Origin: Coleophoma eucalyptorum
Taxonomy: Eukaryota > Ascomycota > Leotiomycetes > Helotiales > Dermateaceae
NCBI GenBank assembly: GCA_026120035.1
Contig: JALRME010000004.1
Location: 62,001-126,000, forward strand
Direction: 5' to 3'
Length of the DNA stretch: 64,000 bases
Below, piece by piece: positions 1-12,360 of the stretch. The translations under genes and the position numbers were made by a program. A model generated the notes under the pieces. The model was given only the letters and a program-made list of their open reading frames with translations. It was not told the DNA's origin and did no database searches. Numbering within the stretch: position 1 is the stretch's first letter; each line of letters begins with the position of its first letter.

Positions 1-3000
1 TGGACAGTTTTCGGCTGCATTTCTGAGCTTATACCCAAGAGTGACAGGGACAGTTTAAGATATTCTATCCCAATTGTCGTGAACAGTTGGTTGCCCTCTA
101 GCGCATTTGACTGGTATGGAGCAGATTTGTCGTTTGTAAGGAAATCTTTCACTGTTCGATGGAGGAGATGAAGGCCTCCAGTCTCAGTAGTTGTCTCGAG
201 ATCCGAGTCAAGGACGATAGTGCCGACAGCAGTTGAGATTCTAGTCCATGCCTTTACCTCGATAAACCCGCCACAGTGGCTCATCATATACTGCTCGATG
301 ACTTTCAGATTGGAAATCGGTCTCCGATTTTTATTTAAATCCGTCTCGTTTGTCTCCATCTTACCCCTCAAGCTCAGAACCAGATCTGCATCTTGGAATT
401 CGCGAGTGTTCAGCGCTCGCTCTGTAAACGAAACCAGCTTCAGCCAATGCTTCCCGAGCTCAACATCCGCCTCGCTAGCAGCTGTAAGTCGTTGGATGAT
501 AATAGCGTAGAGGTCCTCAATGTTGGCCTGCGGTTTGTCCAGTTCTTGCATCATTGCATTTGGCGTCAGTCCTCGGAGAAGCAGACTCTGAACCTGTTTC
601 AACACCAAGGACACCCAGATGATTACACCCTCTGCATGTTCGATCAGGATATCCCGAAGCCGTTCGATATCAAAATTGGCCCTCTCCATTCTGTCCAGTC
701 TGCCGACTTGTTGGCGAATCTGGATCAGACCTGCTGCAATGATCTTGTCAATATCTGTTGCATTTTCATCTTGCAGTATAATCTTATGACGTTCTTCGAC
801 ATTGCCTACGATTTCCCCATTTGGCCGACTTGCAATGATGACTTTGACAACGATGCCCTCTATTTTCGCGTGGCATGCATCATTGATTAGTGACAGAATT
901 TTGGTCCGGGCAGGATCATTCTCGGACTCATCCATTGCATCTATAAAGAGATATAGCTGTCGCGGGAAGGATTTCAGGCTAATGAGCTTCTCAAATATTG
1001 GCAAGAGATGCTTAAATGACCACGAATCTTCCTCCTCATCAGCAGGATCACGAGCCTTTCGACTCTTTTTTGCCGGCTTGTTTCGTTGTGTACGATACGT
1101 CTGCCGAAACAGTTTAAACAGTCTGACATCTTGCTTGACGATCTGAAAGAGAAGTGAGCGTAGCATTTTCGTATGACTGGCCTCCTTCTCCTCACCCGGG
1201 AATGTTTGAAAGCGATAGAAGAAGCTCCCAACAATCGGCCGGTTCTCATCAGAATGATCAGTCTCAGCGAAAACCTTAGCCCCAATCCCAACAGAGAATG
1301 ACGATACTCGTCCAAGCATGTCAGCGAGATCCTGAAGTTGATACTTTTGGAGAAGTTGCTTCAAAGTGGCGAGGAGTAATGTAGATTTACCACTCCCAGC
1401 TTTTCCTACCAGCCATATGATGCTGCTGTGTGGACTTTTGTCCCATTCAACATACTTCGGGTGTTTCAGCATCCAGTCCCCAGTATACTGCTCCGCAGGA
1501 TCAATTGTCTCCTGTCTAGAATTATACGCTTCGACACTAAGAGACTGCAAGCATTCATTATATTCCGTCATAGGATCGAGAAATGGGAGTCCGCTGAAAG
1601 CTGCTCGAATCGGTGCATAAGGGAGACTTGTTACGAAAACCCTCATGTTTTTGATATTGGAATCGCACAATAGGCGCAGATTCTCCACGAACAAATTCCG
1701 GTCTTCTTCTGGATGGATTTGTTCCAGACTTTCTATCACGAGGCGCACATTCGTATCCGGCTCAGAAGAGATCATACTCCCGAGAGTCTTCCTCGCATCT
1801 TCCCTGCTTAGCACTTGCGTGGTGTCAAGTAGATTCAGAAACTTGTCATGTTGAGCCGTTGGCAAATTTTGAAGCCGAGTTATCATGATATCTGCCAAAA
1901 TATAACGCAAGATGTGATCTGTCGTGTTGAAGCAGACTTGTTTTGCGTCAGGTGTGGGGGCAAAATCGCTGCAAAACACGCGAATGTTCTGCGTCTTACC
2001 AAGATGTGTTGCTTTGATAACCTGTCGTACAATTTCGTCGGATGTGTTCTCAACCAGCTGAGGTCGTTTAACGAGCCAAAGAAATTGAGACTGAGTGCCG
2101 TTCGGCGATTGCCATTCATGCAGCTCAGCTTTTTCAGAAAGCCATTCATCAAAAGTATGATCTCCAGTATTTGATTCCAGCATTCCCACTCGGAGGGACT
2201 TTACAGGTTCACAAATTGTTTTGCACAGTATTTCGATTTCTATATACAGAAAGTCAGCTATACATAAGAAATCACTTCCCCATTGTAATGATAGATATTC
2301 CACAACAACAAAGTGACTTTTTTTTCTTCTTTTTATTTTTTAACAAAATCACATACCTCCATACCTCGGGAATCGCTTTTTAATCACGCCTGGAGCCTGT
2401 TTAATAAGCTTATCAAGTTGGCGTGACAAGTCTATGTAGTCCTGATCTCTTTTGTGCTTGAACTTGACCATCCCTGAGTGATCGGCATGAATAGGGTGCT
2501 GATCACAAAGGTTTTCGTTCCGAGAAATATTGGTTGCAGATGCCTGAGTTACCAGAAGCATTTCATGGCCGGTCCTACTCAGATTACCTAGGAAATTGAC
2601 CTATAGGGAAATTATTAACCCCTAGTGCCCATGATATTTGAATAATACCTACCTTTACTGTTCTCGTGCTCAATCTTTCATAGTAAGATATCACAGGTGA
2701 GTCATCAAACAGGAAAGACTCCAGAAACGATCGGTTGAGGCTCTTGAGGTAATCCGAGGGCTCGGTATCGTTGTCCATAACCAGAGACGTGATGAGGGCA
2801 TAATTCGGCTGTCCCTTGAGCAGAGTTACCAGTTGTTCCTGTCGGATTCCCAGGTTTGGAACACCGAAGAAGATCAATGAATAGCAAGATTTACACAACT
2901 CTGCGTTCTCATTGCTTCCGATATGCGAAGTCTGATTGACCGGCCTCCCTGCAATTACCAACGCTTCTTTAACCAGCAGCCCACCTAAACTATGTGCAAT

Positions 3001-3787
3001 GAATATTATTGGTCTTCTCTTCTCCTACAGATTATTAGTATTCGGTTTCAGGGGCATTAGTAGTAGCCCGAACCTTCTCCTCAGTTCGCGAGCTTTTCAA
3101 CGCTTCCAAAAGTCCCATTGCAAGATCATGGATGGAGCTTTTCGACCTGCTCCGCACAAGAGTGGTATCATAGCCATAAGTGAGAATACGAGCGTTGACT
3201 TTGTTATCTGGAAGGTAGTCGCGTATCCAGACATCTGATTCACCAGGTGATTTCCACGATCCGATCGCGTGGCCCGCAAGGCCCGTGACGGCAACAATAT
3301 CCACAGCGGGATCAGGCGGATAGTAGAGCGTGGTGAGTCCATAGAAGTGGTTGTCAAAGATAACTTCCGTTTCTCGAGCAGCAATTAAAAGTCGGACTCG
3401 AAACTCCGAGGACGCCCTTTTCAGCTTGATGGGCGTCTGCCAGAACGTGACCGTTGCAACGGGGTTGTTAGACGAGCTTTCCGTGAAGGAAAACTGCCGG
3501 ATATTCGAAGTCTTTGGAGAGAGATCATTATGGGCTTTGGTAGCGTGGTATGGAAGTGCTTCTAAGCTGTTCCGTACTTCCTCGTCCATGACATAGCTAG
3601 GTATACCACTTATTCGCCACGTCTGGACTTTAGGCCTGCGCTCGAGTCGCTGCATCCCAAAGAGGAAAAAAAGAATGCTCCCGAATAATAGAGTCAGTAA
3701 GAGAGGTGTCCCCGACTCTAGAAGACCTGTCCTAACGAGCGGCATTGAGGAGGGGTCACTAGCCGTTGCCTGGTCGGTTTGTGCCAT
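1..3787 (-). CDS. NLR-like protein: membrane anchor, alpha/beta hydrolase, degenerate NACHT, intact NACHT (C-terminus beyond window)
   Basis: Four-exon model: 3787-3074, 3024-2653, 2600-2357 and 2257 to the left edge, still open; introns 49, 52 and 99 nt, all in phase. At least 1195 residues. A hydrophobic segment (about 29-44) may anchor it. Residues about 160-360 are a SERAC1/SesB-type alpha/beta hydrolase with nucleophile elbow AHSLGG (Ser250). Residues about 480-650 read like a NACHT module but have no Walker A (KRPQLVENTS stands at its place, about 505) and a weak Walker B (VIESLEQ, about 615). Residues about 690 on are an intact NACHT: Walker A GKAGSGKS (728-735), Walker B YLFIDAMDES (about 880). 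Such proteins are fungal NLRs linked to self/non-self recognition and cell death. The sensor repeats usually found C-terminally would lie outside the window. The first donor (GTTCGG) is unusual, so that junction is less certain. Confidence 0.85.
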
Positions 3788-4786
3788 CTTGACTGCTCAG
3801 TCAGTTAATCAACTCGGCTCTAAGTATCCCGTCGTGATCGTCAATATCGACAGGATGGGGCTTTGCCTGATCCCAAACAAGAGTTGGATCACACCATAAG
3901 GCTGCGTGGGGTTTCTATCATGAGCTTGGCCCGATAAAGCTGATCGGGTTTTCAGCTGTCCAGCCGTACGCCAACATTCGCTTGGTGCCAGCCACTGGTC
4001 ATGTGACTTTACAGTGGAACAGATGCACCAGCAAGAACTTGGTGACATTAACGAGCTGAGTGTCTATTTCTGTAAAGTTTTTATCCCTGCATTTGACAGC
4101 TTGACGCTGTGCCTCTAGTGCCGGAGTTTTGCAGTGCAGTACTGTACAATAGCTCATAATCCCGGGGCGGATCGGCGCGGATCAGCAATAGAGCCTCACA
4201 AAGGAGCGGCGCGTTGATATTTGCTAAGCAAGTTAAAAACAGGTAAGTTTAGCTCGTTGGTGTGGGGTACAACCAGCGAGACAACGACTAATAAATCTGA
4301 TTTTACTCCAGGAATGCCTCTTGGTGACTCTCTAAAAAAGATCCATAGCTTAGATCTGGTTAAAGAGAGTTCCAGTAGATATTCGAATGCAACTGGGACA
4401 TTGGGAATGCTCAAATGCTGTAACTGCTGAGCGCGATCATAATTCCCGAGGTGTTGGTCAAGTCTAGATCATTCCTTTTATCTCTTTTCACAGGCGTGGC
4501 TGGCGTGGCTGAGAAGAGGGACTGTGATTTGAACACCAGAATCACAAAATCACCAATCGTTCGGCCAAGTTTTTGATAGGCGCCCCCTGCTCCTTCAGAA
4601 CCCTCTCCTACATATTCACTCCTGCCAGCTGCCCCTCAACTTGTGGACAAACTTCACTTCAATCTCGTCTTCGTACAAACCGATTCCTATTTTTTGCACA
4701 ACGCTGTCGTTCTGAATAAAGTGACACGTTTCGTCCAATTCTAGACTTGTTCTTTCGCTTCTCCAATCTACTACTAAATAAGTTCA
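3788..4786. other. intergenic region between divergent genes
   Basis: About 1 kb upstream of both the minus-strand NLR and the plus-strand small membrane protein, so it should hold both promoters. The last 200 bases are pyrimidine-rich, common just upstream of fungal start codons. No coding signal or repeat is recognisable. Confidence 0.5.
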
Positions 4787-5584
4787 ATGCCATCGGGAGG
4801 TGTTCCTGTGAGACCTTGTAGTCCAACATTTTTCATGTACGTCGCATTCTAATAATATCAATACTAGTTCACGACCGTATTGATACGGCCGGTTTCTTCT
4901 CCGAGACCGTCCGTAGGATGCCCCTATCCTAAAACAAACGGTGCGCCCGATGCATTGGAAGCTGATTGTTTTCCGGCATCATATCGTGGGGCAAAACTCA
5001 ACCGGAATGCTAGCCCTGAAGACAGAGTCAACCATGGCGTTAGCATTCCAAACACAAGTATAGGAGATTTCCTCTCTCGAGAGCTGTCGCTCGGCAACTT
5101 GGAGAAGGAAGTCCTTGAGAGCGTCAAGAAAGAGGAAATAGATGCACGGTTCTATCGTGGCGAGCTTCATCTTTCCCGACTGGATACGGTCCATCGCCTT
5201 ACTCAATCCCCTCCCTTGACCCCTTACTTCCGCTCCACAGGCCAATATGAAGACCTGTTCCTGGAAAATGTCACCTGGCTCGCGACTGTAACGGTGTTCA
5301 TTGCCTTGGTTTTGACAGCTATGCAGGTTGGCCTCGCCACAGATCAACTAAAGGATAATTCTTCTTTCATGGCGGCCTCGTACGGGTTCACTGTCTTTGC
5401 TATATTAGGACCTCTCGGAGTGTTTGGTTTGGTCCTATTGTTCGCTTTGTATAGCCTTCTGAGAGACTTGCCATACATTCTAAGAATGAAGTCAAAAACA
5501 GAAGTAACGCCTGAAGTTACAACGCCAGTCATATCTGAAGTCACAACTGTATCTAGACCTTTGAGTGATGCGAATCTGGTCTGA
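4787..5584 (+). CDS. hypothetical protein with two transmembrane helices
   Basis: The main open frame has no ATG before its first membrane segment, so an upstream exon is needed. My preferred model starts at 4787 (exon 4787-4807), has a 60-nt intron (GTGAGA...TACTAG, 4808-4867) and continues to 5584, giving 245 residues. A donor at GTACGT near 4837 joined to an acceptor near 4903 is also possible. The first half is polar. Two hydrophobic segments follow: one beginning WLATVTVFIALVL, and one after SYGFTVFAILG running to LLFALYSLL. The tail is rich in Thr/Val/Glu. This is the layout of many uncharacterised fungal two-pass proteins; I cannot assign a family. Confidence 0.6.
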
Positions 5585-7204
5585 AGTTGACACTCAAAGA
5601 TAGGGAAGAAGAGGCCGCGTGGAAGATATAACAAACATTCCAAGCACCATTTTCTAATTAATTTATCAAGGTTTATTAAGGTGACACATATGAATAGGTT
5701 GATTGATTGGTAAAGTGTCGTTATATCATTTTTGAATTCATTTGGCGTGCCACTGTCGCAATCCAGTTTAATATTAAAATTACACAAAAACATAAAAACA
5801 TAAAAACAGTCAGTCAAGCTCTTAGTCGCGAAGACCCACTGTTGGAATACCTCTCATTTCAGCTGTATCAATAACAGTCAAAATGCGTGAGGTAAAATGT
5901 GTATATTTTTCTCTGTTCTAAGTGAGTGTGATGGAGGTCTTATCAATACCTTCATCTGTTTGTAGAACAACCAGAATAGGTATCGATTCATCCTCCGTTC
6001 GTAATGCTACGTAATGTAGGCATCGATCCGACCTCTTGTTCGTAGTACTACGAACGAGTGTTCGATCGAGGTCGAGATCAAGATCCAATAATGATATACC
6101 GACACCCACAATAGATAGATATTTCTTCTGTATAGTAAGTTGCTATCGCAAGCTTCTAAATATGATCGTCGAATTTACCATTAAGAATGTGTTAGAACAT
6201 CGCCCAATTTTGAATACGATGCAGCAATACTTCATACAAGTAAAGCCCGAATCAGATGATACAAAGCAGTGAGAATCTATTTCATAATATTTGTTATATT
6301 TAATAGGTAAGTCACAATAGTAGTAACAGTAGTAGTAATAGTGGTAGTTATAGTGGTAGGTAATTGTTAATTAAACGTGTATAAAACAATTAAAAGTGGT
6401 ACTTATTCTGTGAGACGGTTAACGAGGCCCACCTTTCAGCGTCCAGCATGTGCGCAGATTCAGCGAGGCTTTATATAGGCTGTGTTACGCTACTTTCAAG
6501 CAATTATATTTATGCTGGCTACTGCGGAGGTCGTGGTGCTAGCGAACCTATTCCTGCGGCTCGCCTATTCCGTCATCTATCGACAATCGAGAGTCCAGAT
6601 CAATGGGCGGATGCCTACTTGATGACAGCGGCGTATCGTGTCGCCTCGGAGCAGCAGCACCAACTAGGAAGACCAGTGCCTTGCCGGAGCCAGTGCCTAG
6701 TACCAAAACTACCTGTTCTGCTGACCGTGGACCTAAAACTGCTAGAATCCCCTCCCGCTAACCAGGAACGCGGAATTACAAATCAAGGGAACTATACAAC
6801 TTACCAGCCACGGAGAGCAGGTCAGCCTCAGAATATGCTCCTCTCTTACGAAATTGACCCCGCTTCGACTCATCTAGCATGCGGAGTGATAATGTCTCTG
6901 AATTCCCTCGTGGCCGCAAGAGTCGACCAATCTATATAAACTTGGAGAGATCTAATGTATAGTTATACGCTGATTTATACGTAAGTGACTGCCCATGGAT
7001 ACCCCGGACAGCTGTAAAGTGTACTAGCACTGATATTTTTATATCGCCAGAGTAGTCCAGGAAAGTCCAAAGGGCTATTGTGAGCTAGAATGATGCTTCT
7101 GGGAGACGTAAGTCTTCGCGTAAACTTGTTAGCTATTACTATACAATTATTAATAGAGAGTCTTCTACCTAAAATTATCTCATGGTAGCGTTGAATCCAA
7201 GTCT
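5585..7204. other. AT-rich non-coding stretch
   Basis: Simple-sequence tracts (AAAACAT units near 5787, a palindrome around TCGTAGTACTACGA near 6040, a GTA/TAG microsatellite) and many stops in all frames. One 163-codon open frame at 6448-6939 resembles no family I know and is not called. Confidence 0.5.
6309..6361. repeat. imperfect trinucleotide microsatellite (TAG/GTA units)
   Basis: A run of TAGTAG/TAGTGG units about 50 bases long in non-coding DNA, directly visible. Confidence 0.8.
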
Positions 7205-8142
7205 CTATCTAATTATTGATTTAATTCTTCTTCCCTATTGTCGCTATCATAGTCCTCAAGGTCTTCGTTCGAGTACTTATTATCGTCAAGATTTGAATCC
7301 GTCTCGTAATCAGAATTAGCGCCGCTGTCGGAACTAGCCTCGCTATTGCATTCAGTTCTATCGTCAAAGTCAGATTTGAAATCTCTATCTTCTGATTGAT
7401 CGAAGTGAGGCTGTGTATTTATAAGCTGTTCTAATAGAGTCGACCATATATACTGTATTTGACGTGACTCATTTGACTGAAAGATCATACTGTAGATCTT
7501 ATTGCGAAGGCGCTTAGGTGTTGCCCAGGATCGGAAGACATAGTATATAAACTACTTCTAGATCAATATATATCCAGCTCGACTAGCTTCTGTCCTAAGT
7601 CGTTTGAAGGCCATAGGTCGGAAGTGGCGTTGATGGTACGTTTGTAATCAGCACCGAATTCGGTAATGCGTACGCTCAAGCGTCTTAGTAGCACGCTCGA
7701 ACATCTGATTGACCGCATACATCAGGATCTATAGCTTTGCTTCGTTGGCTTTAGGGCTCTCGACTGAGACATTAGACCAGCGACCAAGGTAGTAGTCATC
7801 GGCTGGACGCTTAGGTGGTAGTAGAGTCGAAGCAGTTAATATATTAAGAGGCCGGTTCTTGAGGAGGGTAGGCCAACACGTATGCTTCAGCCATGGTGTC
7901 GTTTCTTTATCTTCCTTGCACGAGTACTGCTCCTTGCCCTGTTGAATACAGCGAGACTTCTCAAGTAGGCGTTGGTCCTCCCTCTCCTCCTGAGCCAAAA
8001 GTAGCCTATCAATTGTTTCATCTGATACTAGTTGGTCTAAGAGCACCCGAGTTGAAGATGCCATCTCTAGGAACGACGGACGGTATATCATACACCCAAC
8101 TTGATGAACAGATGAGATATTGAAAGACGCAACATCAGGCAA
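7205..8142 (-). pseudogene. decayed coding relic, possibly OrsD-like/DUF3505
   Basis: Three minus-strand pieces read in one direction: 8142-7729, then frames around 7720-7510 interrupted by stops, then 7488-7213. The first contains PWLKHTCWPTLLKNRPLNIL, like the W-x-x-x-T-x-W-P segment of fungal OrsD-like/DUF3505 proteins, which also occur beside telomere-linked helicases. The middle piece (MFERATKTLERT, then a KRF-like stretch broken by stops) fits the same family. The last piece is acidic (DSDNREEEL), like the C-terminal tails of such proteins. The family is inferred from memory of its consensus and is uncertain; that the region is broken is clear. Confidence 0.35.
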
Positions 8143-8544
8143 CGCGGTCCCTGAGAAGGAGATCAGAAAGGAAAGCCTATGGTACAGTAGGAACGGACGC
8201 GATATACATATAGCTATCCAATCAGAAGATGCAAATCAGCTCTTCAAGGGAAATTAAGCAGTAATGTGGATATTGTATGTGGCGCTCCCTTTTCGCTAGA
8301 AGAGATCAGACCAGGGTATACAGCCAATAGGGAGCTCTAGATACGGACTCCAAGTGAAATTAAGAGGTGTTCTCACATGGTAGGCTGCTCTTTCGACGGA
8401 AAAATGCCCCAAATTGACACTCTGGGCCGCTTACAAGGAAAGTGCAGAATCGGAGGACGCCATTGGACCAGAAATAAGCAGATGGTATGTGTTGAGCTCT
8501 TTCCCCAGGAAAGCATGCCGCATACATATGCGTAGGGATATCTC

Positions 8545-8852
8545 CCTTAAGGAGGGCGAAGGGTCTATACGCTACTCGACGAACCCTCTGAAAGATAGCC
8601 TTAAAGCTTATAGAATATAATCCTTAAGGAGGGTAAAGAGCCTAGCCCGGGATATCTATCCCCCTTAAGGGAGAGAGGGAGGGAGGATCCGTACGGAGAA
8701 TCTAATATAATAACGAGCGAGGGACTACTACGTTCTCTTATAGTACTAGCACGGATTGCGGATAGAAGGGTCCGAAGCTCGTCGAATTTATAATACATAG
8801 AGGCAAGGGGTTTCGTCGTCGGCTAGTTGCGTAAGGAATATATTCCTTAAGG
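8545..8852. repeat. four copies of the palindrome CCTTAAGG in a GC-richer patch
   Basis: CCTTAAGG occurs at 8545, 8622, 8663 and 8845. The first three have related flanks (GGAGGG to the right of two, CCC to the left of two). The patch from about 8530 to 9000 is richer in G+C than its surroundings and holds no gene. It may be a decayed repeat; no role is evident. Confidence 0.5.
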
Positions 8853-9049
8853 GCCTGCTACGGTCGGTCGATCGATCGCGCGAGGAGGGGCGATTCCCGG
8901 GGAGGGGGATCGTATCTTGAGGAATATGTTTCTCAGGGCGGGTAGCCCGTGCCATCCCGGGTACGCCACGCGCGCGTGCGGTATCACCAGGTGATACCGC
9001 CGGGCATAGGACTAGAATTCGCATGTCGATTCGTGCCAAATGCCCTTAG

Positions 9050-9478
9050 ATACTCAAGGAGAATGGCCAGGAGCTTTATTACGGCAAAGATTACGACTTA
9101 GTTCCTAGCAAGGACGAGTTCATCCGAGTTGGCACCGTAGGCTACGTGGTTGCATTTAGTGAGATAGTCTATCGGGCACTAGACGCAGTCGACCGACTTC
9201 GAAGCGAGGGCATAGATGTTATCTTATCAACAAGGCGACGCTAAATGTCATCGACGAAGATGCGATACGGACGTATGGATCTTCACCCTTCGTCTTGGTG
9301 GTAGAGTTACTGAACCAGAAGACGGGCCTGGGATCCAAGATGGGCACCTAGCTATTAGAGAGACAACTTTACGCCCAAATATAAATATATTGGAACAAGG
9401 AAGGAGGGATTCAGCGGCTTAGATGAGCAGATATTCCATCAGTGTGTGGATCCACAGAGTATTGTAACGGCCATCTAG
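9050..9478 (+). pseudogene. C-terminal fragment of a transketolase-like gene, frameshifted
   Basis: The frame starting ILKENGQELYYGKDYDL runs into RVGTVGYVVAFSEIVYRALD and DRLRSEGIDV, then shifts and continues as LINKATLNVIDEDAIRTYG and FVLVVELLNQKTGLGSKMGT. There a TAG stands where the family has Trp (GTWLLERGL), and after another shift it goes on with KYKYIGTRKEG and LDEQIFHQ. This is the C-terminal third of the fungal transketolase/dihydroxyacetone-synthase family. The 5' two thirds are absent; the GC-rich repeat patch abuts it instead. At least two frameshifts and two stops: not functional. Confidence 0.75.
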
Positions 9479-9706
9479 AGCCTACTTTAATTAAGGAGTG
9501 GGTTTATAGGAGTGGTACATAGTTTTGTACATTTATGGTCAGTTTTTCTTGGGCGGCGCTACTCGTATAGTTAGCATATACACTATCTTTCAATCCATAA
9601 GGAGTAAGAATATGATTATTTGATCATCAGAATATCATTCTCTTTGTGATGAGTTATTTAAGCTTGAGAATATCTTTTTTATAAACACTCGATCTGATTC
9701 TTTCTA

Positions 9707-11026
9707 CTAAAGCTGCTCGGTTTCAATATCGTATACAAGGGGCTTCTGCCCGATACCCAGCTTCTGCATGTTACAAGAATTATAAACGCCCAATCCTGCA
9801 GTAATAGCAAGCTCGTTCACTCGCAGGCGCCATGCCCCTGTCTTCTTGCGGACATTTCCATTTCGCTCTGCAGCTTCATATATCTCCTTGATCCTGGGTC
9901 GCCTCTTCTCGTCATATTTCTGGAACACTTGTTCTAGTGAGAGGGAAGGATGGTCAAGTAAACGGGAGAGCAAGAACACATCTTCCATCGCCATAGAGAC
10001 TCCCTGGCTAGCATGAGGTGGCATTGCGTGGGCTGCATCTCCAAGTATCAAACAGCGTCCTTTGTGCCATCTTCGACTAAGAGGAAGCCTGAAAATGGGG
10101 TAGAACTTGACCACTTGAGTTTTATCAATAACCCCCCTGAGTATCTCCCCCCACGATCCTTTCACATCATCTAGAACGCCGAGTATTGAGTTCTTGAAAC
10201 TGTCGACTTCCTTTTTCCGATGTTCTTCCCAGCCGTCTCGAGAGTTGCCAGACGTGGGAGCAGGAACTTCGCGGGAAAAGAACCAATACACTCCGTCACC
10301 GGATTTAGTACAGGATGTGACTGCAAAGAGCCCATCGCCTGTCAAAGTCGCGTTAAGTCCGTTGAAAGTGGCCGAAGATACGCTTAGTTCGGAGGATGGG
10401 ATAAGAGAGAACATATTTGATATGCCTGTATATTCGGGTATAACGTCGGGATCCACAAATAGGCTTCGAACACTAGAGTGAATACCGTCGCAGCCAAGTA
10501 ACATGTCGGCTGTATCGGTGGTCCCGTCAGCAAAAGTAGCTGTCACTTCCTGGCCATGCTCGTTGATGCTGGAGAGAGATTTTCCATAATTCACAACAAT
10601 TCCTCTTTGTTCTGCTTCCTCAAGAAAGACGGCCATCAGATCGGCTCTCTTAATTCTTAAATAGCCAAACCCCGTTTTCTCATTACTCCACGATACCATA
10701 TCCATTTGGCCTAGGTCATGGCCTCTTACTGAATGCAACACAAGGTTGGTGGCAGACGATCCCCGAGCTACAAGCTTTTCGTAAATCCCAAGACGGGATA
10801 GAAGTCTTAAACCATTTGGAGGGATGCCAAGTGCGCCTCCAAGAGTCGTAGGCTCATCGCGTACCTCATATACTATAGGCATGATGCGATTTGTCATTTT
10901 CAAAAGCATCGCCATTGCCAGTCCGGTTGGGCCTCCACCTATAATGATGACCTATGGTCCAAAAGTCAGCACTTTGACTGCAATTCCGACAGGCAGGATG
11001 AAGCTTACCCTCTTTACTTCGTTCAT
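9707..11026 (-). CDS. FAD-dependent monooxygenase (PHBH-fold)
   Basis: Exon 1 (11026-11009) encodes MNEVKR; after a 57-nt intron (11008-10952, GTAAGC...CATAG) exon 2 runs 10951-9707; 420 residues. All signatures of class A flavoprotein hydroxylases are present: dinucleotide-binding GGGPTG (11-16), the DG motif in GCDGIHSSVR (about 160) and the GD motif in LGDAAHAMPPHASQG (about 310). Such enzymes use NAD(P)H and O2 to hydroxylate or epoxidise aromatic or polyketide substrates; the substrate cannot be read from sequence. No signal peptide, so presumably cytosolic. It lies head-to-head with a Zn2Cys6 regulator (start 12361) that could control it. Confidence 0.92.
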
Positions 11027-12360
11027 TATACTTTAGGTATCGGTTTTAGATACAGCAGCTCCACCACAGACGTACTAAAAGCTAGTATCGTGATAGTTTA
11101 CGAGTGAGGGGGAAAGAGACGCGTCAAGCTGTGAGTGTTGAAGAGCTGGATGAGTCTTGTAGTTTTCTTAAATAGAATGATTTGATTTCAGTTGCAACGG
11201 GCAGCACATGCTTCTATATACTCCTCAGGAAGAACTTCTCAGTTTTGATTTTCCACGTGATCCCTTCAAAACCACCAAGCCAGTGTACAGCATCGGGAAT
11301 TCTGGTCTGCCGCCACTCGTGTAATGGATCTGGTAAACTTTAATCCAGACCATCGCACAGTGCAGCCAAAGCGTGTCAAAGCAAATGACAATTATGCTCA
11401 TAGAGAAAGCAGCCCTTCATTTCTTTCCTACAGTATGATACAAGTGGACAACTGTCTACTTTGGAGGTCAATCCTAGCTCACCCGAAAACCGACGATTTA
11501 ATATCTCGGGTTTCGGTACTATAGGGAAGTCTGTGCCGAACTTCTCAATCCGAGACGCCACAGATACTACTCTAGAGGGGGTTTGCAGTCAAGACCCGAA
11601 GGGTTTCAACGGCAAGCCTTCAGAACCCCTTCTTATCTACAGCTTTCACGTCTGATAATCGGGGCAGTTTTACACTCTTGAAATTGCACAACTCGGATCT
11701 CGGAGTTTACTTGTTGAACACAATTCGTTGGAGTAAGGTAAGCGGGTCGCAAGTACTCGCCGCTAAAATATGTCGACGAGATTGATTTCTGGGGTGATCT
11801 CAGGTGAGGTCAAATACGAATTATCATATCTACACACTAAATCATTAACTATACCGAGTTACGTCTTCTGAATAGTGCTTCGATCCAAAGCTCCAAATAC
11901 CAACTTCGCTGTCTTGAGTTTTTTGTTTTCTTAGCACGCTTTTCGATCAAAAATACCGTTCCCCTTCACCTATGCGCAAATTTTAGAGCTCTGGGCATGA
12001 AAAGTATTCCTGTGTATACCGCATCGCAAGCTATCTCTGCGGATCATTCCAAGCAGGTCGCAAAAATATATCGTGCGTGTTTCGGCCTCATTAGCGTTGA
12101 AATGGTAGAGCTATTAAGATCTTGTCACTCCCTTCAGCTCGTCAGCTAACTCTTTAAAACGTCCACAATCCTGAGGTTCAAAAACTCGACACATCAGCTC
12201 CAGTCTCGAGAAAGAGATAAAGACCTCTCAACCAGTCACACACGTTGATCTTACCGATCATATTTATATTACCCGGTGTACTTTGGGGGTTACTAGGTTC
12301 CCAATAGAAGTTGACGCTGTGGGTCTAGATCACGAAACTACCTGTTCACAATCAAGAGAT
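11027..12360. other. divergent promoter region between the monooxygenase and a regulator
   Basis: 1.3 kb without a credible gene. Being shared upstream DNA of two divergently transcribed genes, it probably holds both promoters. No specific operator could be picked out. Confidence 0.5.

Noticed and set aside
6448..6939. 163-codon open frame
   Set aside because: No recognisable motif, no splice context and decayed surroundings; likely chance.
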